Below, one piece after another: positions 1-9,231 of a stretch of DNA of 64,000 nt. The notes beneath the pieces were generated by a model. The model did no database searches. It worked only from the letters and a program-made list of their open reading frames with translations, and was not told the DNA's origin. The DNA lies in NCBI RefSeq assembly GCF_000577275.2, contig NZ_HG916855.1:1674001-1738000 (forward strand), read 5' to 3'. A program made the position numbers and the translations under genes. Positions within the stretch are counted from its first letter, which is position 1. The number at the start of each line of letters is the position of its first letter. The DNA comes from Rhizobium favelukesii. GTDB taxonomy: Bacteria > Pseudomonadota > Alphaproteobacteria > Rhizobiales > Rhizobiaceae.

Positions 1-225
1 GGCGTCATTGATTGCTCACATCAAGGACCACCATGGAGATTGAAGATGCGTCAAGTAAATTACGCCGCAAATGTCAAGGTAATTATGCCGCGACTACGAT
101 GTTTGCGACGGCTTCCTTATGTGAAGTATCATTATAATGCAAGCGCTTTGGCTAATAGCTCGATATAATTCAATTGACACTAAAGTCGGCAGCGGCATAT
201 TTTACGTTACATGCAGGAGGCGCCT
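1..225. other. Window edge and leader of the recombinase cassette
   Basis: No gene is recognisable here. The stretch is more AT-rich than the genes that follow and ends in a Shine-Dalgarno GGAGG at 216-220, five bases before the first gene of the recombinase cassette. The missing C-terminal part of the dehydrogenase disrupted at the other end of the cassette was looked for on the minus strand and is not visible, so the left end of the cassette is probably outside the window. Confidence 0.5.
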
Positions 226-675
226 ATGACCAAAGAAAGCAAGCCCGATCGCCTGCGCCAGATGGGCGCTCTCAACCCCAGACCCGAGGGCGTCCACGCG
301 TCCTGGTTCCGGGAAGCAGGTTTCTTTGATCCGCTCGATCTCGTGCAAGTGAAGTACGAGATGCTTCGTCACGCCCGCCAAGACGGCACTAACAAAGCCG
401 ATGCGGCCGCGCTTTTCGGGCTGTCCCGGCAGACCTATTATCAAGCGGAGGCCGCGTTCGAGCGCGATGGCATTGCCGGCCTCTTGCCGCGCACCCGCGG
501 GCCGAAGTCAGCCCACAAGCTTACTGGCGAGGTCATGCGTCTCGTCGAGGAGCATCTCGATGCGAACGGCCAACTGCAGGCCCGTTCGCTGGCGGAACTG
601 GTGCATTCGAGACTGGGCATCAGCGTCCATCCTCGCAGTATCGAACGCGCGGTGGCGCGTAAAAAAAAACGATGA
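226..675 (+). CDS. Helix-turn-helix protein of serine recombinase cassette
   Basis: A 149-residue protein whose middle part (ADAAALFGLSRQTYYQAE and on to residue 95) is a helix-turn-helix of the kind found in transposase and recombinase accessory proteins, followed by a basic tail KKKR. I chose the ATG at 226 because GGAGG lies five bases upstream. It is the first of three plus-strand genes ending with a large serine recombinase, so it probably helps that recombinase bind DNA or controls its expression. The gene ends in a run of nine A just before its stop (661-669). Slippage there could put ribosomes into the frame of the next small gene, but this is only a possibility. Confidence 0.7.
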   Translation: MTKESKPDRLRQMGALNPRPEGVHASWFREAGFFDPLDLVQVKYEMLRHARQDGTNKADAAALFGLSRQTYYQAEAAFERDGIAGLLPRTRGPKSAHKLTGEVMRLVEEHLDANGQLQARSLAELVHSRLGISVHPRSIERAVARKKKR

Positions 676-697
676 CGGGCGGACGCACGCAATCACC

Positions 698-967
698 ATG
701 CCGGCGAACGGCAAGGAGATTTACGAAGCGCTCCGCGCCGATGTTGTTTGCGGCACGGCTTGCGCAAGGCGGATGGGCGCCATCGTCTTTCACGGACTAT
801 GGCGCGGCCTGGCCGTGCTGATCACGCCAGAGCAGTCCACGATAGCGCGACAGCAGTCGGCGCCTCGGTCCACGACAACTTCAGTGGTCGCGCACGATCG
901 CCAGCTCGTGCACATGCTCGCCAATATGGTGCTGGCAGCAGAGACAGGAGGAAGCCATGTCTACTGA
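698..967 (+). CDS. Small hypothetical protein between HTH gene and recombinase
   Basis: An 89-residue reading frame starting at ATG 698, 22 bases after the HTH gene and overlapping the recombinase start by 11 bases, which suggests translational coupling. I do not recognise a domain; the middle is moderately hydrophobic (GAIVFHGLWRGLAVLI) and the rest basic. The same frame is open upstream past the A9 tract, so a fused HTH product could arise by slippage. Its position in the three-gene cassette is the best argument that it is real. Confidence 0.5.
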   Translation: MPANGKEIYEALRADVVCGTACARRMGAIVFHGLWRGLAVLITPEQSTIARQQSAPRSTTTSVVAHDRQLVHMLANMVLAAETGGSHVY

Positions 968-3041
968 TAACGCCATGAAGATTAGTGCCGATCACCTGCG
1001 GCGCGATGCATTTCTCTACGTCCGCCAGTCCTCCCTTCGTCAGGTGTTCGAGAACACCGAGAGCACGAAGCGACAATATGCATTGCGGGACAGGGCGGTG
1101 GCGCTGGGTTGGCCGATTGAGCGCGTCCACGTCATCGACAACGACCTCGGCCTTTCCGGTGCACAGTCGCAGGACCGCGACGGATTTCAGCGCTTGGTGA
1201 GCGAGGTCGCGATGGGGCACGCAGGGATCGTGCTGGGACTGGAAGTATCTCGCCTGGCTCGCAACAATGCTGACTGGCATCGCCTTCTTGAGTTGGCCGC
1301 CATGTCGCGCACGCTCATCATGGATGAAGATGGCGTCTACGACGCGGCGTCCTTCAACGATCGTATGTTGCTCGGATTGAAGGGCACGATGAGTGAGGCC
1401 GAACTGCACATCCTGAAGTCTCGACTGCAAGGTGGCATTCTTAATAAGGCGCGTCGTGGGGAGCTCGAGTTACCGTTGCCGATCGGATTCGTTTACACGC
1501 CTGATACGCGCGTGGTGCTCGATCCGGATCGCCAGATCCAGGACACGGTGCGCATGCTGTTCGATACCTTCCGGGAGGCGGGCTCAGCTTGTGCGGTCGT
1601 GCGCCGCCTGCGTAGCGAGAAGATCCTGTTTCCTCGGCGCATTCGGCGCGGTCTCGGCAAGGGTGATGTCCTTTGGAGCGAGATAGACCACTCCCGTCTG
1701 CTTCAGATTTTGCACAATCCCCGATACGCTGGCGCTTTCGCGTACGGACGCACACGCACTGTCTACAATGCCAAGCTGAAGTCCGTACAGCAGAAGATGC
1801 CGAGGTCCGACTGGCAGGTGCTCATCCCTCAGGCCCACGAAGGCTATATCTCATGGGATGAGTTCGAGCGTAATCAATCAAGCCTGGAACAAAATGCAGT
1901 CGGTTTTTCTCCGGGCCTGCGGGGTCGTATGCCTCGCCAGGGCAGCGGCTTGTTGCAAGGTCGAGTTTTGTGCGGTCGATGCGGCGCCCGCATGCGGGTC
2001 CATTATGAACAGTTCGAGGACAAGCTTCGTCCCTATTACGTCTGCAACGAGGCCGTCGTTCGTCACGCTGGAAAGACCTGCCAATGGGCAAGAGGACCTG
2101 CGATCGATGAAGCGGTCAGCGCGTTGCTGCTTGAAGCAATGGCACCGACGGCGATAGAGGTCGCGCTGGCGGTGCAGCAGGAGATCTCACAACGTGTCGA
2201 GCAAGCTGCCTCGCTGCGCGACAAGCAGTTACAGCGCGCCCGGTATGAGGCTGAACTCGCACGCCGCCGCTATCTGAAGGTCGACTCCGACAACCGCTTG
2301 GTTGCCGACGCACTCGAAGCGGACTGGAATGGGAAGCTACGCGACCTCGATGCGCTTCAGCGCGAACATGAGCGTCAAAACGAAACAGACCAGTCATTGC
2401 TGGACGGCGCGGCGCAGGAACGGATTCGGGCGCTGGCCGCAGATTTTCCTAGCGTCTGGAGCAACGAGCGCACGAGCGTCGTCGAGCGTAAACGCATGCT
2501 TGGCCTCCTCATCGAAGACGTGACACTGCTGGTCGACGAGCAGATCAACATGCACATACGCTGGCGCGGAGGTCGCACACAAAGCCTGGCAGTAGCTCGC
2601 CCCCGGCCCATGGCAGTGATCCGCAAGACCCCGGAAGCGGTCGTAGCGTTGATCAACGAACTGCTGGAGACCGACAACGACCAGCAGATTGCCAGTCGTC
2701 TCAACGCACTTGGGCATCGCAATTGGCGCGGTGAGCCTTTTACGTTGAAGAAGGTCATGCTCGTTCGTCGAGCCTATGGGCTGAAGACCCGGTTCGAACG
2801 GTTGCGCGAGAGCGGCATGCTTACCGGCGAGGAAGTCGCCCGCCAGCTTGGCGTCAGCACCACAACCGTCCACCAACTCGGACGCGATGGCGTTCTCAAG
2901 CGCCACCGCTACGCTACCAACCATCGTTACCTGTATGAGCCTCCAGGCAACGTCAGACTCGCAAAAGGCGTCGGCGGTCGCTATGGTAGCCGCCAACCCC
3001 GGTTGATTGACGCTCAACCAACCCAACAAGGTGCATCGTGA
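957..3041 (+). CDS. Large serine recombinase
   Basis: A 694-residue site-specific recombinase of the large serine (resolvase/invertase) family, which cuts and rejoins DNA through a phosphoserine link. The N-terminal resolvase domain carries the catalytic serine in YVRQSS (Ser25) and the conserved stretch LEVSRLARNNADWHRLLEL. A recombinase domain follows, then a zinc ribbon around residues 338-375 (CGRCGARM and a later C-x-C pair), a coiled coil around 410-470, and near the C-terminus a MerR/excisionase-like helix-turn-helix (LTGEEVARQLGVSTTTVHQL). The length is normal for phage-type integrases. It lies directly against a broken SDR gene, so this cassette probably inserted into that gene. Confidence 0.95.
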   Translation: MSTDNAMKISADHLRRDAFLYVRQSSLRQVFENTESTKRQYALRDRAVALGWPIERVHVIDNDLGLSGAQSQDRDGFQRLVSEVAMGHAGIVLGLEVSRLARNNADWHRLLELAAMSRTLIMDEDGVYDAASFNDRMLLGLKGTMSEAELHILKSRLQGGILNKARRGELELPLPIGFVYTPDTRVVLDPDRQIQDTVRMLFDTFREAGSACAVVRRLRSEKILFPRRIRRGLGKGDVLWSEIDHSRLLQILHNPRYAGAFAYGRTRTVYNAKLKSVQQKMPRSDWQVLIPQAHEGYISWDEFERNQSSLEQNAVGFSPGLRGRMPRQGSGLLQGRVLCGRCGARMRVHYEQFEDKLRPYYVCNEAVVRHAGKTCQWARGPAIDEAVSALLLEAMAPTAIEVALAVQQEISQRVEQAASLRDKQLQRARYEAELARRRYLKVDSDNRLVADALEADWNGKLRDLDALQREHERQNETDQSLLDGAAQERIRALAADFPSVWSNERTSVVERKRMLGLLIEDVTLLVDEQINMHIRWRGGRTQSLAVARPRPMAVIRKTPEAVVALINELLETDNDQQIASRLNALGHRNWRGEPFTLKKVMLVRRAYGLKTRFERLRESGMLTGEEVARQLGVSTTTVHQLGRDGVLKRHRYATNHRYLYEPPGNVRLAKGVGGRYGSRQPRLIDAQPTQQGAS

Positions 3042-3046
3042 TGTCT

Positions 3047-3446
3047 GCTCCTTGAGGTGGGGATAGCAAGCCTGCATCGTTCGCAGATATGCAATCGGCC
3101 CCATGTCGAAGTTGCGTTGCAGCTGATCAACAGAAAGGTCGATGATCGAAGAGTGAACCACTGTGGGATCAAAGGCGACATTCACAAGGATGTCGATCCC
3201 GCCGAAAGCTTCCACGACTTGAGCAACGGCGTTCGTGATCTGATCGCCATCGCTGAGGTCGCATTCTATCCCGAGCGCACTACCACCCAGGGATTGAATA
3301 TGATCGACGACCGCGGTGACGTTCGCCGGAGTAACAGACCAGACAGCGACTTTCGCTCCTTCTCCGGCGAATAGCTCGGCCGTGGCTCGCCCAATTCCCC
3401 TGCCGGCACCAGCGATAATGGCAACCTTGCCAGATAGCTTCTTCAT
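3047..3446 (-). pseudogene. SDR oxidoreductase, N-terminal fragment cut by the recombinase cassette
   Basis: The first 133 codons of a short-chain dehydrogenase/reductase are intact: a glycine-rich nucleotide-binding turn (AGAGRGIG near residues 13-20), a cofactor region, and the NNAG-equivalent ILVNVAFDP. After the usual YPHLKEQ of this family the reading frame runs into the antisense of the recombinase and loses all SDR similarity, including the YxxxK active site. The junction is at about 3042-3052. It lies 24 bases downstream of the DoxX-like gene on the same strand, so the two probably formed an operon facing away from the HxlR regulator. Confidence 0.85.
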
Positions 3447-3470
3447 GTGGGTGTCCTTTTCGTCTGTGGT

Positions 3471-3860
3471 CTAGAGCGATTTATGGAATGCGTACGGCGA
3501 CGAAACTTGCCGGCCGATGTTTTGAGTGGAGAACGAGGTGGCGAGTAGCGCCAATCCGATCACGGCAGGAACCGCGCCACCAAACTTGCGAACGCCCGCA
3601 TGGGCAAGGCCGGATAGGAGGAGGTGAAAGAACATTCCCGCGTAGGCCAGATCACTAATCGCAACGTTGAAGCGAACGAGAATTGCCACTACGGCAGCAA
3701 CCTTCACTGTGACCAGAACGGGGACCAGATAGGCCGGATATCCGAAACCGACGATTCTTCGGCGTACCCATTCGGTTTTGACTAGGTAAGTGACAGCAGA
3801 GGACAGGTAAAGCAGAACGAGTAGGATCGTTGCGGTCCAATAGACGTAGAATCCAGGCAT
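3471..3860 (-). CDS. DoxX-like integral membrane protein
   Basis: A 129-residue protein made almost entirely of four hydrophobic segments (around residues 6-24, 46-64, 70-88 and 96-113), matching the size and layout of the DoxX family. DoxX-like proteins are often found with oxidoreductases and redox-sensing regulators. The gene diverges from an HxlR-type regulator at 4012, with about 150 bases between them that must hold both promoters, and precedes the disrupted SDR gene. Confidence 0.75.
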   Translation of the reverse strand: MPGFYVYWTATILLVLLYLSSAVTYLVKTEWVRRRIVGFGYPAYLVPVLVTVKVAAVVAILVRFNVAISDLAYAGMFFHLLLSGLAHAGVRKFGGAVPAVIGLALLATSFSTQNIGRQVSSPYAFHKSL

Positions 3861-4011
3861 GAGTTTTCCATTGCGGTCGGTCGGCCCGACAGCTTGCTCC
3901 GTTTGAGATTTGCGCTGCCCGGAGCAGTTTTCTCTGGTTGCTCCGGTGTTCGCATCGAAAGTGTGGTATTAGATCGAACAGCGCAAGTAGGATGAATTCG
4001 ACGTAGTAAGT

Positions 4012-4395
4012 ATGGAAAAGCAGACTATTGCGACGCACGACGTCGACATGCACGAGGAGATGCGCCGGGCGTTTGCGATGCTCTCGGGAAAATGGAAGCT
4101 CGAGATCATGTGGCTTCTCAATCAGCGGGTCTATCGGTTCAACGAACTACGCAAAGCGATCCCGGGGATAACGCAGCATATGCTGACCGCGCAGCTGCGC
4201 GATCTGGAAGCTGACGGTCTCGTGTCGCGCACGATCTATGCGGAGGTTCCGCCTCGCGTCGAATACGAGATGACTGAGAAGGCAAGGGGACTAGAGCCCA
4301 CCATGAATGCTCTGGCAGCATGGTGGGCGGAGTTTGGAAGCAGCATTCCCTCGAGGACAACTACGCGAGGTCGGAAGGCGTCGGGACAAAAGTGA
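4012..4395 (+). CDS. HxlR-family transcriptional regulator
   Basis: A 127-residue winged-helix regulator of the HxlR type. Family marks are LSGKWKLEIMWLL near residues 24-36, the recognition part FNELRKAIPGITQHMLTAQLRDLEADGLVSR, and a wing ending in PRVEYEMTEKARGLEPTMNALAAW. HxlR proteins commonly sense aldehydes, quinones or other electrophiles and control a divergently placed detoxification gene. That fits the neighbouring DoxX-like/SDR pair. Confidence 0.9.
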   Translation: MEKQTIATHDVDMHEEMRRAFAMLSGKWKLEIMWLLNQRVYRFNELRKAIPGITQHMLTAQLRDLEADGLVSRTIYAEVPPRVEYEMTEKARGLEPTMNALAAWWAEFGSSIPSRTTTRGRKASGQK

Positions 4396-4647
4396 ACGTC
4401 CGCAAGCGACTACCATTTCTTTGTTGACGTGAATTGGAGCGCAATGAATGGAATTTGGTACAGACGAACTAGGCAACTTATACGAGGAAGTTTCGCATAC
4501 CGACGGAGTGTCGCCTCAGCGACTTCGCGGAATCACTTCTCCCCTGGTTGAAAGAACAATTTCAGGCGACAACCTCGATAGATTTCGTCGCGGGGCCAAG
4601 CCGTGGAAGCGACTTAAAGAGGAGATCCTACCGGTTCAGGATCTGAT

Positions 4648-6161
4648 CTCGACTTTGTACATTATGCAGCGAAGCAAAGTGCTTGTGTCATCCGCTTGAG
4701 GCGGCTTGGTTGAGTTTCAGGAATGTCCGGGTCTGGCGGGTGCTGTCGATAAATATCCTGATCCCACAGGATCATGCGAACCGCACCGATGGCATCGGAG
4801 AAGGTGAACTCTGTTTTCTTGTACCAGGCGGCGGCATAGGGAAGGACGCCATGACCGAGCAGATCGCATGCCCAGAGTGTGACGAGGCTGTAGAGCGCCA
4901 GCAGCGACGGGGTCGTGCGCATGATGGCTTTGTCGTTCCACTGCCGTTGGGTTTCCACGCCAAGATGCGCTCGCGTTTCGGCGAAGGTGACCTCGATCTG
5001 CCAGCGCCGAACGAAATAGGCAATGATCTGAGCGGGCTCAAGGTTGACGTTGGTGCTCATGAACGCCTGGGGTTCACGACGGCCTGATGGATCGCGAACG
5101 AGAACCCAGCGAATTGGTCTTGGGGGCGTTCCACGCCGATACCAGAGGCCGGTTCCTGATGTGACATCAAGGGTTTTGTCGGTTTGCTTGCCGTACCAGG
5201 ACGATGCGACGATGCGCTGCCACTCGGTCTTTGCGTCTTTGAGGAGCGTTTTCAGTTTCGGCAATGGCCTGCCTTTTTGCGCCGGTCGCCCGAGCGTATG
5301 TTCGTGCCGTTGATCTGGTGGAGCAAAGAGACTGGCATCCAGACGCAACCGCGTGATGAGAGTGGCCGTGTCGGGAAGAGCCGCAGCCAGTGTATGAACG
5401 GCAAAGCTGCTATCGCCGACAAAGATGATTTCGCGGCCCGGCAGCCAGCGGCAAAGCTGCAAGACGCCTTGCCTTGCCCAATCAGTCAGCAGCTTGTGCT
5501 TTCGGCCCTTCTTCTGATCATGGCGCTCAGAGGGACACAGGATCGTCAGCACCGGCAGGGCTTTAATACATTTTGCCCATGGGACAGGTGAAAGAACCAT
5601 GAAGCTCAACCATCTCAAGCCGCTGGCCTTGACAAAGTGGCCATGGCTGGAGCGCACCGGGTCACGATAAATTCCACGCGCGGCGATGCGTTGGCCCCAA
5701 CGCCGTTCGATTGTATCATCCATGCCAATCACGACAGGGCCCTCGGGCACGAGCCGGGCAACAATGATGGACAGCAGACGGGCCGCCAACGTGCGAGGGT
5801 TCCAGCGGGCTCGGTTGAGGAGTTGATGATAGGCGGCAAAATTACTTACCTCCGCGCGTCCGGTGATGCGCAGGCAGGCCGTCACCGTTCGCTTGCCAGG
5901 CGAAAGGAGCGCACCCATCACCAGGACCAGCAGATGCTCCCAGCTTGGCGCGGTAAACCAGAAACGAAACGGCGACAGCCATTTGCGAAGGATGTGGGGG
6001 ACCGCGTCTCCCGGCTCACGGCTACAATCATGTTGTTCGCTCATCCATTCGTTCGAATCCGATCAAACGAATGGCGCAAGGCCGGGACCCTGCGGCGAAT
6101 TGATTCACCCAGGGCTGCTCAGATGCCCCCGAAATCACCACCGATTTTGTACAAAGTCGAG
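4648..6161 (-). mobile_element. IS701-like insertion sequence, complete
   Basis: A 1514-bp element with perfect 14-bp terminal inverted repeats CTCGACTTTGTACA (left end 4648-4661, right end complement 6148-6161). It is flanked by the 5-bp direct repeat CTGAT at 4643-4647 and 6162-6166, the expected footprint of insertion. The single transposase gene fills it and its stop codon lies inside the left end. Ends and gene are intact, so it may be active and recently inserted. Confidence 0.9.
4662..6044 (-). CDS. IS701/IS4-superfamily DDE transposase
   Basis: A 460-residue transposase. The catalytic acidic residues expected of a DDE enzyme can be placed at VVIGMDDTIERRWG (first Asp), IIFVGDSSFAVHTLAAAL (second Asp) and YFVRRWQIEVTFAETRAHLG (the Glu, in the Y-x-x-RW-x-IE signature of IS4-type enzymes). 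The order and spacing fit IS701-type elements. The gene occupies nearly the whole element, and the only other sequence is about 117 bp upstream leading to the right inverted repeat. Confidence 0.9.
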   Translation of the reverse strand: MSEQHDCSREPGDAVPHILRKWLSPFRFWFTAPSWEHLLVLVMGALLSPGKRTVTACLRITGRAEVSNFAAYHQLLNRARWNPRTLAARLLSIIVARLVPEGPVVIGMDDTIERRWGQRIAARGIYRDPVRSSHGHFVKASGLRWLSFMVLSPVPWAKCIKALPVLTILCPSERHDQKKGRKHKLLTDWARQGVLQLCRWLPGREIIFVGDSSFAVHTLAAALPDTATLITRLRLDASLFAPPDQRHEHTLGRPAQKGRPLPKLKTLLKDAKTEWQRIVASSWYGKQTDKTLDVTSGTGLWYRRGTPPRPIRWVLVRDPSGRREPQAFMSTNVNLEPAQIIAYFVRRWQIEVTFAETRAHLGVETQRQWNDKAIMRTTPSLLALYSLVTLWACDLLGHGVLPYAAAWYKKTEFTFSDAIGAVRMILWDQDIYRQHPPDPDIPETQPSRLKRMTQALCFAA

Positions 6162-6712
6162 CTGATATCCGCCCAATATTCTGGCGTGGTGTCTGTCAGG
6201 TTTCCGCTGAACAGCAGCTTTCCGGACGCATGGCTTCGTTTTGAAGACGGAAGTCAGCTGGGCGTCGAAGTGGCCGGAGCGTTGGTTCGCAGTGACGTTG
6301 AAGTCGGAAAAGAACTGGCGGCGGGATCGCCTGTGGCCGCGCTGATAGGTTTGCCGGATGAGGCTCCGCAACGTGATTTTACCATGGCACGTCAGAAGGG
6401 CAGGATGTGGCATTCAGCTAGCCATGTCGACAGCGTTTTGATCGATGGCGTTAAGAAGGCTCTGGCCGACAAGGACGACGAAAAGTACGCCGGGTTCGCA
6501 CTGCTAGTCGTTGCCCCGCTCAGGCGTCGTCCAAGGCGCAGCGACGTCGAATGGCGCGAGATTCTCCTGCAATCCGCGGAAATGCTACCATTTGCAGAGA
6601 TTTATCTCATGGAACGATCCGGAGCACCTCGAACAATTAGGGTAAAGTAACCTCAACGTTCTGGTCCACATGCCGCCGTTTTAGAAGGAGGACGAATACC
6701 GCGGGCTGAAAT

Positions 6713-7651
6713 CTAGGCCGATACGTCGTCCATTTCCTTGTCCCTACAAAGCTCCATCCCTACTTCCGTGACGCAAGCGACCAAATCCTTACGTGGTTGA
6801 TCCATCACATAGCCTTCGCGGAAGAAGACCGCGATATCCCGATTGAGGGTAGGGTCCCAGAAAGGCAACTCGAAAAGCCTCTGCTCGGCGACTTCCTCTC
6901 GGACGGCATGAGCGGGCAATAGGGCGAGGTGCTCGGTCTCGGCAACCAACGACTTGAGGAGGGATACTGATCCGCAGACGGTAATCTGGGGCAGGGGCGC
7001 ATCCATAGTCTGCATGATGTGATCTAGCACTGTGTGCGTCCGCCGCGATGTCGGGCTGATCCACGGATACTTCACCAGGTCGGTCCATGTAAGATTTTCC
7101 AGCTTCCGCAAAGGATGATTGATGCCCGCGATCACCCGCAGAGTGTCGCGGAAAAGCACCCGCTGACGGAGACCGTCCAGCATGTCGAAGACCTTGGTGA
7201 ATCCGATTACGAAATCGAAGTCCCGCCGCAGCAGGCCTGTTAGAAGATCGACCTGAGCGTTTTCGACAACCTCGAGGTGGCCACCTTCGTGGGTCTCTCG
7301 CCATTTGCTGAGTGCCATCGGCACGATTTTGCTTGCTAGGCTTGGTAGACTGCCGATGCGGATCGACTCGCTGCGACAATCGTCCGCGTTCAACAGGTCA
7401 CGTTCAGCGAGCTGAATCTCTTCCCTGATGAGACGCGCATGACAGTAAAGGATGTCGCCCTTCCTTGTCGCGACAATGCCTTTCGGGCCGCGCTCGAGGA
7501 GCTGCATCCCAAGCTCAGCTTCCAATCGATCCATTGAGGTCGACAGGGCAGGCTGCGACACGCTCAGCTGACGTGCTGCGCGGTTCAAGCTACCCTGCTC
7601 AATCACCGCGGCGAAGTAGAGCAGCTTCTTGGGATCAATTTCGAGCACCAT
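6713..7651 (-). CDS. LysR-family transcriptional regulator
   Basis: A 312-residue LysR-type regulator. The N-terminal helix-turn-helix is typical (LLYFAAVIEQGSLNRAARQLSVSQPALSTSMDRLEAELG, residues 10-48), followed by a periplasmic-binding-like effector domain with the RIGSLPSLASKIVPMAL strand near residue 97. The start at 7651 has GGAGGTGAG shortly upstream. It is the last gene of a minus-strand run of catabolic genes. LysR proteins bind T-N11-A dyads, and four such sites with a shared sequence are found in promoter regions of this window, making it the leading candidate for their regulator. Confidence 0.92.
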   Translation of the reverse strand: MVLEIDPKKLLYFAAVIEQGSLNRAARQLSVSQPALSTSMDRLEAELGMQLLERGPKGIVATRKGDILYCHARLIREEIQLAERDLLNADDCRSESIRIGSLPSLASKIVPMALSKWRETHEGGHLEVVENAQVDLLTGLLRRDFDFVIGFTKVFDMLDGLRQRVLFRDTLRVIAGINHPLRKLENLTWTDLVKYPWISPTSRRTHTVLDHIMQTMDAPLPQITVCGSVSLLKSLVAETEHLALLPAHAVREEVAEQRLFELPFWDPTLNRDIAVFFREGYVMDQPRKDLVACVTEVGMELCRDKEMDDVSA

Positions 7652-7707
7652 CGCCAGAACTCACCTCCATTCGTTCCAAGATGAGTCTAAAGCTTTGAGC
7701 TTAAAAA

Positions 7708-9162
7708 TCAAACTCGTACGCGGCATTCTGCGATTGTCTTGGCAACTGTGTAGCTGTTGTACATTTCAGTCCCGCCTTCGCGGCCGATGCCGCTTTCTCG
7801 GTAACCGCCAAACGGTGCATCGCCTCCTGGGCTGGTGAACACGTTGAGCGCCACCGAGCCGACTTGAAGCTCTCGAGACAGATGGTTGGCGCGCTCCATG
7901 TCATTGGTGAACACGAACGCAGCAAGGCCCATGTTGAGGCTGTTGCTGATCTGGAGCGCTTCGTCCATGGAATCCACTGCCGTGCACGGAGCGATCGGTC
8001 CGAAAGGTTCCTCGCTCATTACACGGGCGTCGAGAGGTACGTCCGCGAGGACAGTCGGTGCGTAGAACCAGCCCCGATTGCCGACACGTTTGCCGCCGGT
8101 TGTGACCTTCGCTCCATGAGAAACCGCGTCGTCGACAAGGTCGGCCATTGCGGCCAAGCGGCGACGGTTGGCGAGGGGACCCATCTGCACGCCTTCGGAG
8201 AACCCATCACCGACTTTGAGTTTGCTGGCCTTTTCAGTGAGGCTTCCGACGAAATCATCGTACCGCGAGCGGTGAATGAGGAACCGGGAAGGTGCCGAGC
8301 AGAATTGGCCCGCCATCCGAAACTTCCAGTTTACCGCCAACTGCGCGATCTCGTCCGCATTGGTATTTTCGTCAATCAGGACAGGCGCATGGCCGCCAAG
8401 CTCCATGAGGACCGGCTTCATGGTCTCTACTGCAAGCCTCGTGAGGTGCTTGCCGACGTTGATCGAGCCGGTAAGCGTTACGAGACGGGTGATCGGCGAT
8501 AGAACCAGGGTGCGAGACACTTCGTCCGGGTTGCCGAAGACAACGTTCAAAACGCCCTTGGGGAGACCAGCGTCGAGGAAGCATTGCGCGAATAGGCACG
8601 CGGTTGCGGGAGTTTCTTCAGCCGGCTTGAGGATGACCGAGCATCCAGCCGCGAGGGAGGCACTGATCTTGCGGGAAGGAGCGCTCATCGGAACGTTCCA
8701 CGGCGTGAATGCGGCAACGGGGCCAACGGGTTCGCGGACTACGAACTGCTGAATTGGTGGATCCGTCGGTACGATACGACCATACAGGCGACGAATTTCT
8801 TCCGAGTCCCAATCCAGGAAGGTCGCGGAGCGCTCGATTTCGGCTAGCACCTCAGCGTAGGTGCGTCCTGACTCCGCCGTGAAGATAGGCGCGATCTCTT
8901 TTGCACGTTGACGAACGAGCGCCGCGGCGCGCCGCATCACGGCCGCCCGTTCCGTCGGAGGCGTCTTACGCCACACCTCGAAACCGCGGGCAGACGAGGC
9001 CAGTGCGTTCTGAAGGTCTTGGGCGGTGGCTTTGGGCACCTGGCCGAGGATCGTCTCGTCGCTGGGGTTCTCCACCTCACAGAGGGCCTCGCGATCGTAG
9101 ATCCATTCCCCGTCAATCAGGAGGCCGATCTTGGGATAGGTGTATTGCTGCTTGTCAGTCAT
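7708..9162 (-). CDS. NAD(P)-dependent aldehyde dehydrogenase
   Basis: A 484-residue aldehyde dehydrogenase that oxidises an aldehyde to its acid. Visible marks are the cofactor-site stretch TPWNVPMSAPSRKISASLAAGC, the general base in MELGGHAP, the catalytic cysteine in GQFCSAPSRF, and EEPFGPIAP. It resembles succinate-semialdehyde and related sugar-acid aldehyde dehydrogenases; the substrate cannot be read from sequence. I prefer the start at 9162 because AAAGGA lies just upstream. It follows a D-2-hydroxyacid dehydrogenase with a 69-base gap, probably in one operon. Confidence 0.93.
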   Translation of the reverse strand: MTDKQQYTYPKIGLLIDGEWIYDREALCEVENPSDETILGQVPKATAQDLQNALASSARGFEVWRKTPPTERAAVMRRAAALVRQRAKEIAPIFTAESGRTYAEVLAEIERSATFLDWDSEEIRRLYGRIVPTDPPIQQFVVREPVGPVAAFTPWNVPMSAPSRKISASLAAGCSVILKPAEETPATACLFAQCFLDAGLPKGVLNVVFGNPDEVSRTLVLSPITRLVTLTGSINVGKHLTRLAVETMKPVLMELGGHAPVLIDENTNADEIAQLAVNWKFRMAGQFCSAPSRFLIHRSRYDDFVGSLTEKASKLKVGDGFSEGVQMGPLANRRRLAAMADLVDDAVSHGAKVTTGGKRVGNRGWFYAPTVLADVPLDARVMSEEPFGPIAPCTAVDSMDEALQISNSLNMGLAAFVFTNDMERANHLSRELQVGSVALNVFTSPGGDAPFGGYRESGIGREGGTEMYNSYTVAKTIAECRVRV

Positions 9163-9231
9163 GTCATCTGTCCTTTGGAGATCGATCAAAGTCGATCCCG
9201 CTCTAATGTTCTCGGCGGCGCGTGCCGGCCG

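Larger units (their letters stand above)
4448..6650 (+). pseudogene. Hypothetical gene split by IS701-like element
   Basis: Two pieces of one gene lie either side of the insertion sequence: 4448-4647 and 6167-6650. Removing the element (4648-6161) and one copy of the 5-bp duplication CTGAT gives a continuous 227-codon frame (junction reads ...QDLISAQYSG...). I recognise no family. The C-terminal part has an acidic middle (ALADKDDEKYAGFALLVVAP), a basic patch RRRPRRSD and the ending EIYLMERSGAPRTIRVK. As it stands the N-terminal piece reads into the element and stops at 4699, so a functional product is unlikely. Confidence 0.8.

Noticed and set aside
1441..1838. Minus-strand frames within the recombinase
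   Set aside because: Shadows of a well-defined gene.
2394..3046. Continuation of the SDR frame to 350 residues
   Set aside because: All similarity to dehydrogenases ends at the recombinase border; the rest is antisense of the recombinase.
5637..6166. N-terminal half of a 337-residue plus-strand frame
   Set aside because: It is antisense of the transposase running through the right inverted repeat; only the part after 6167 belongs to the interrupted gene.
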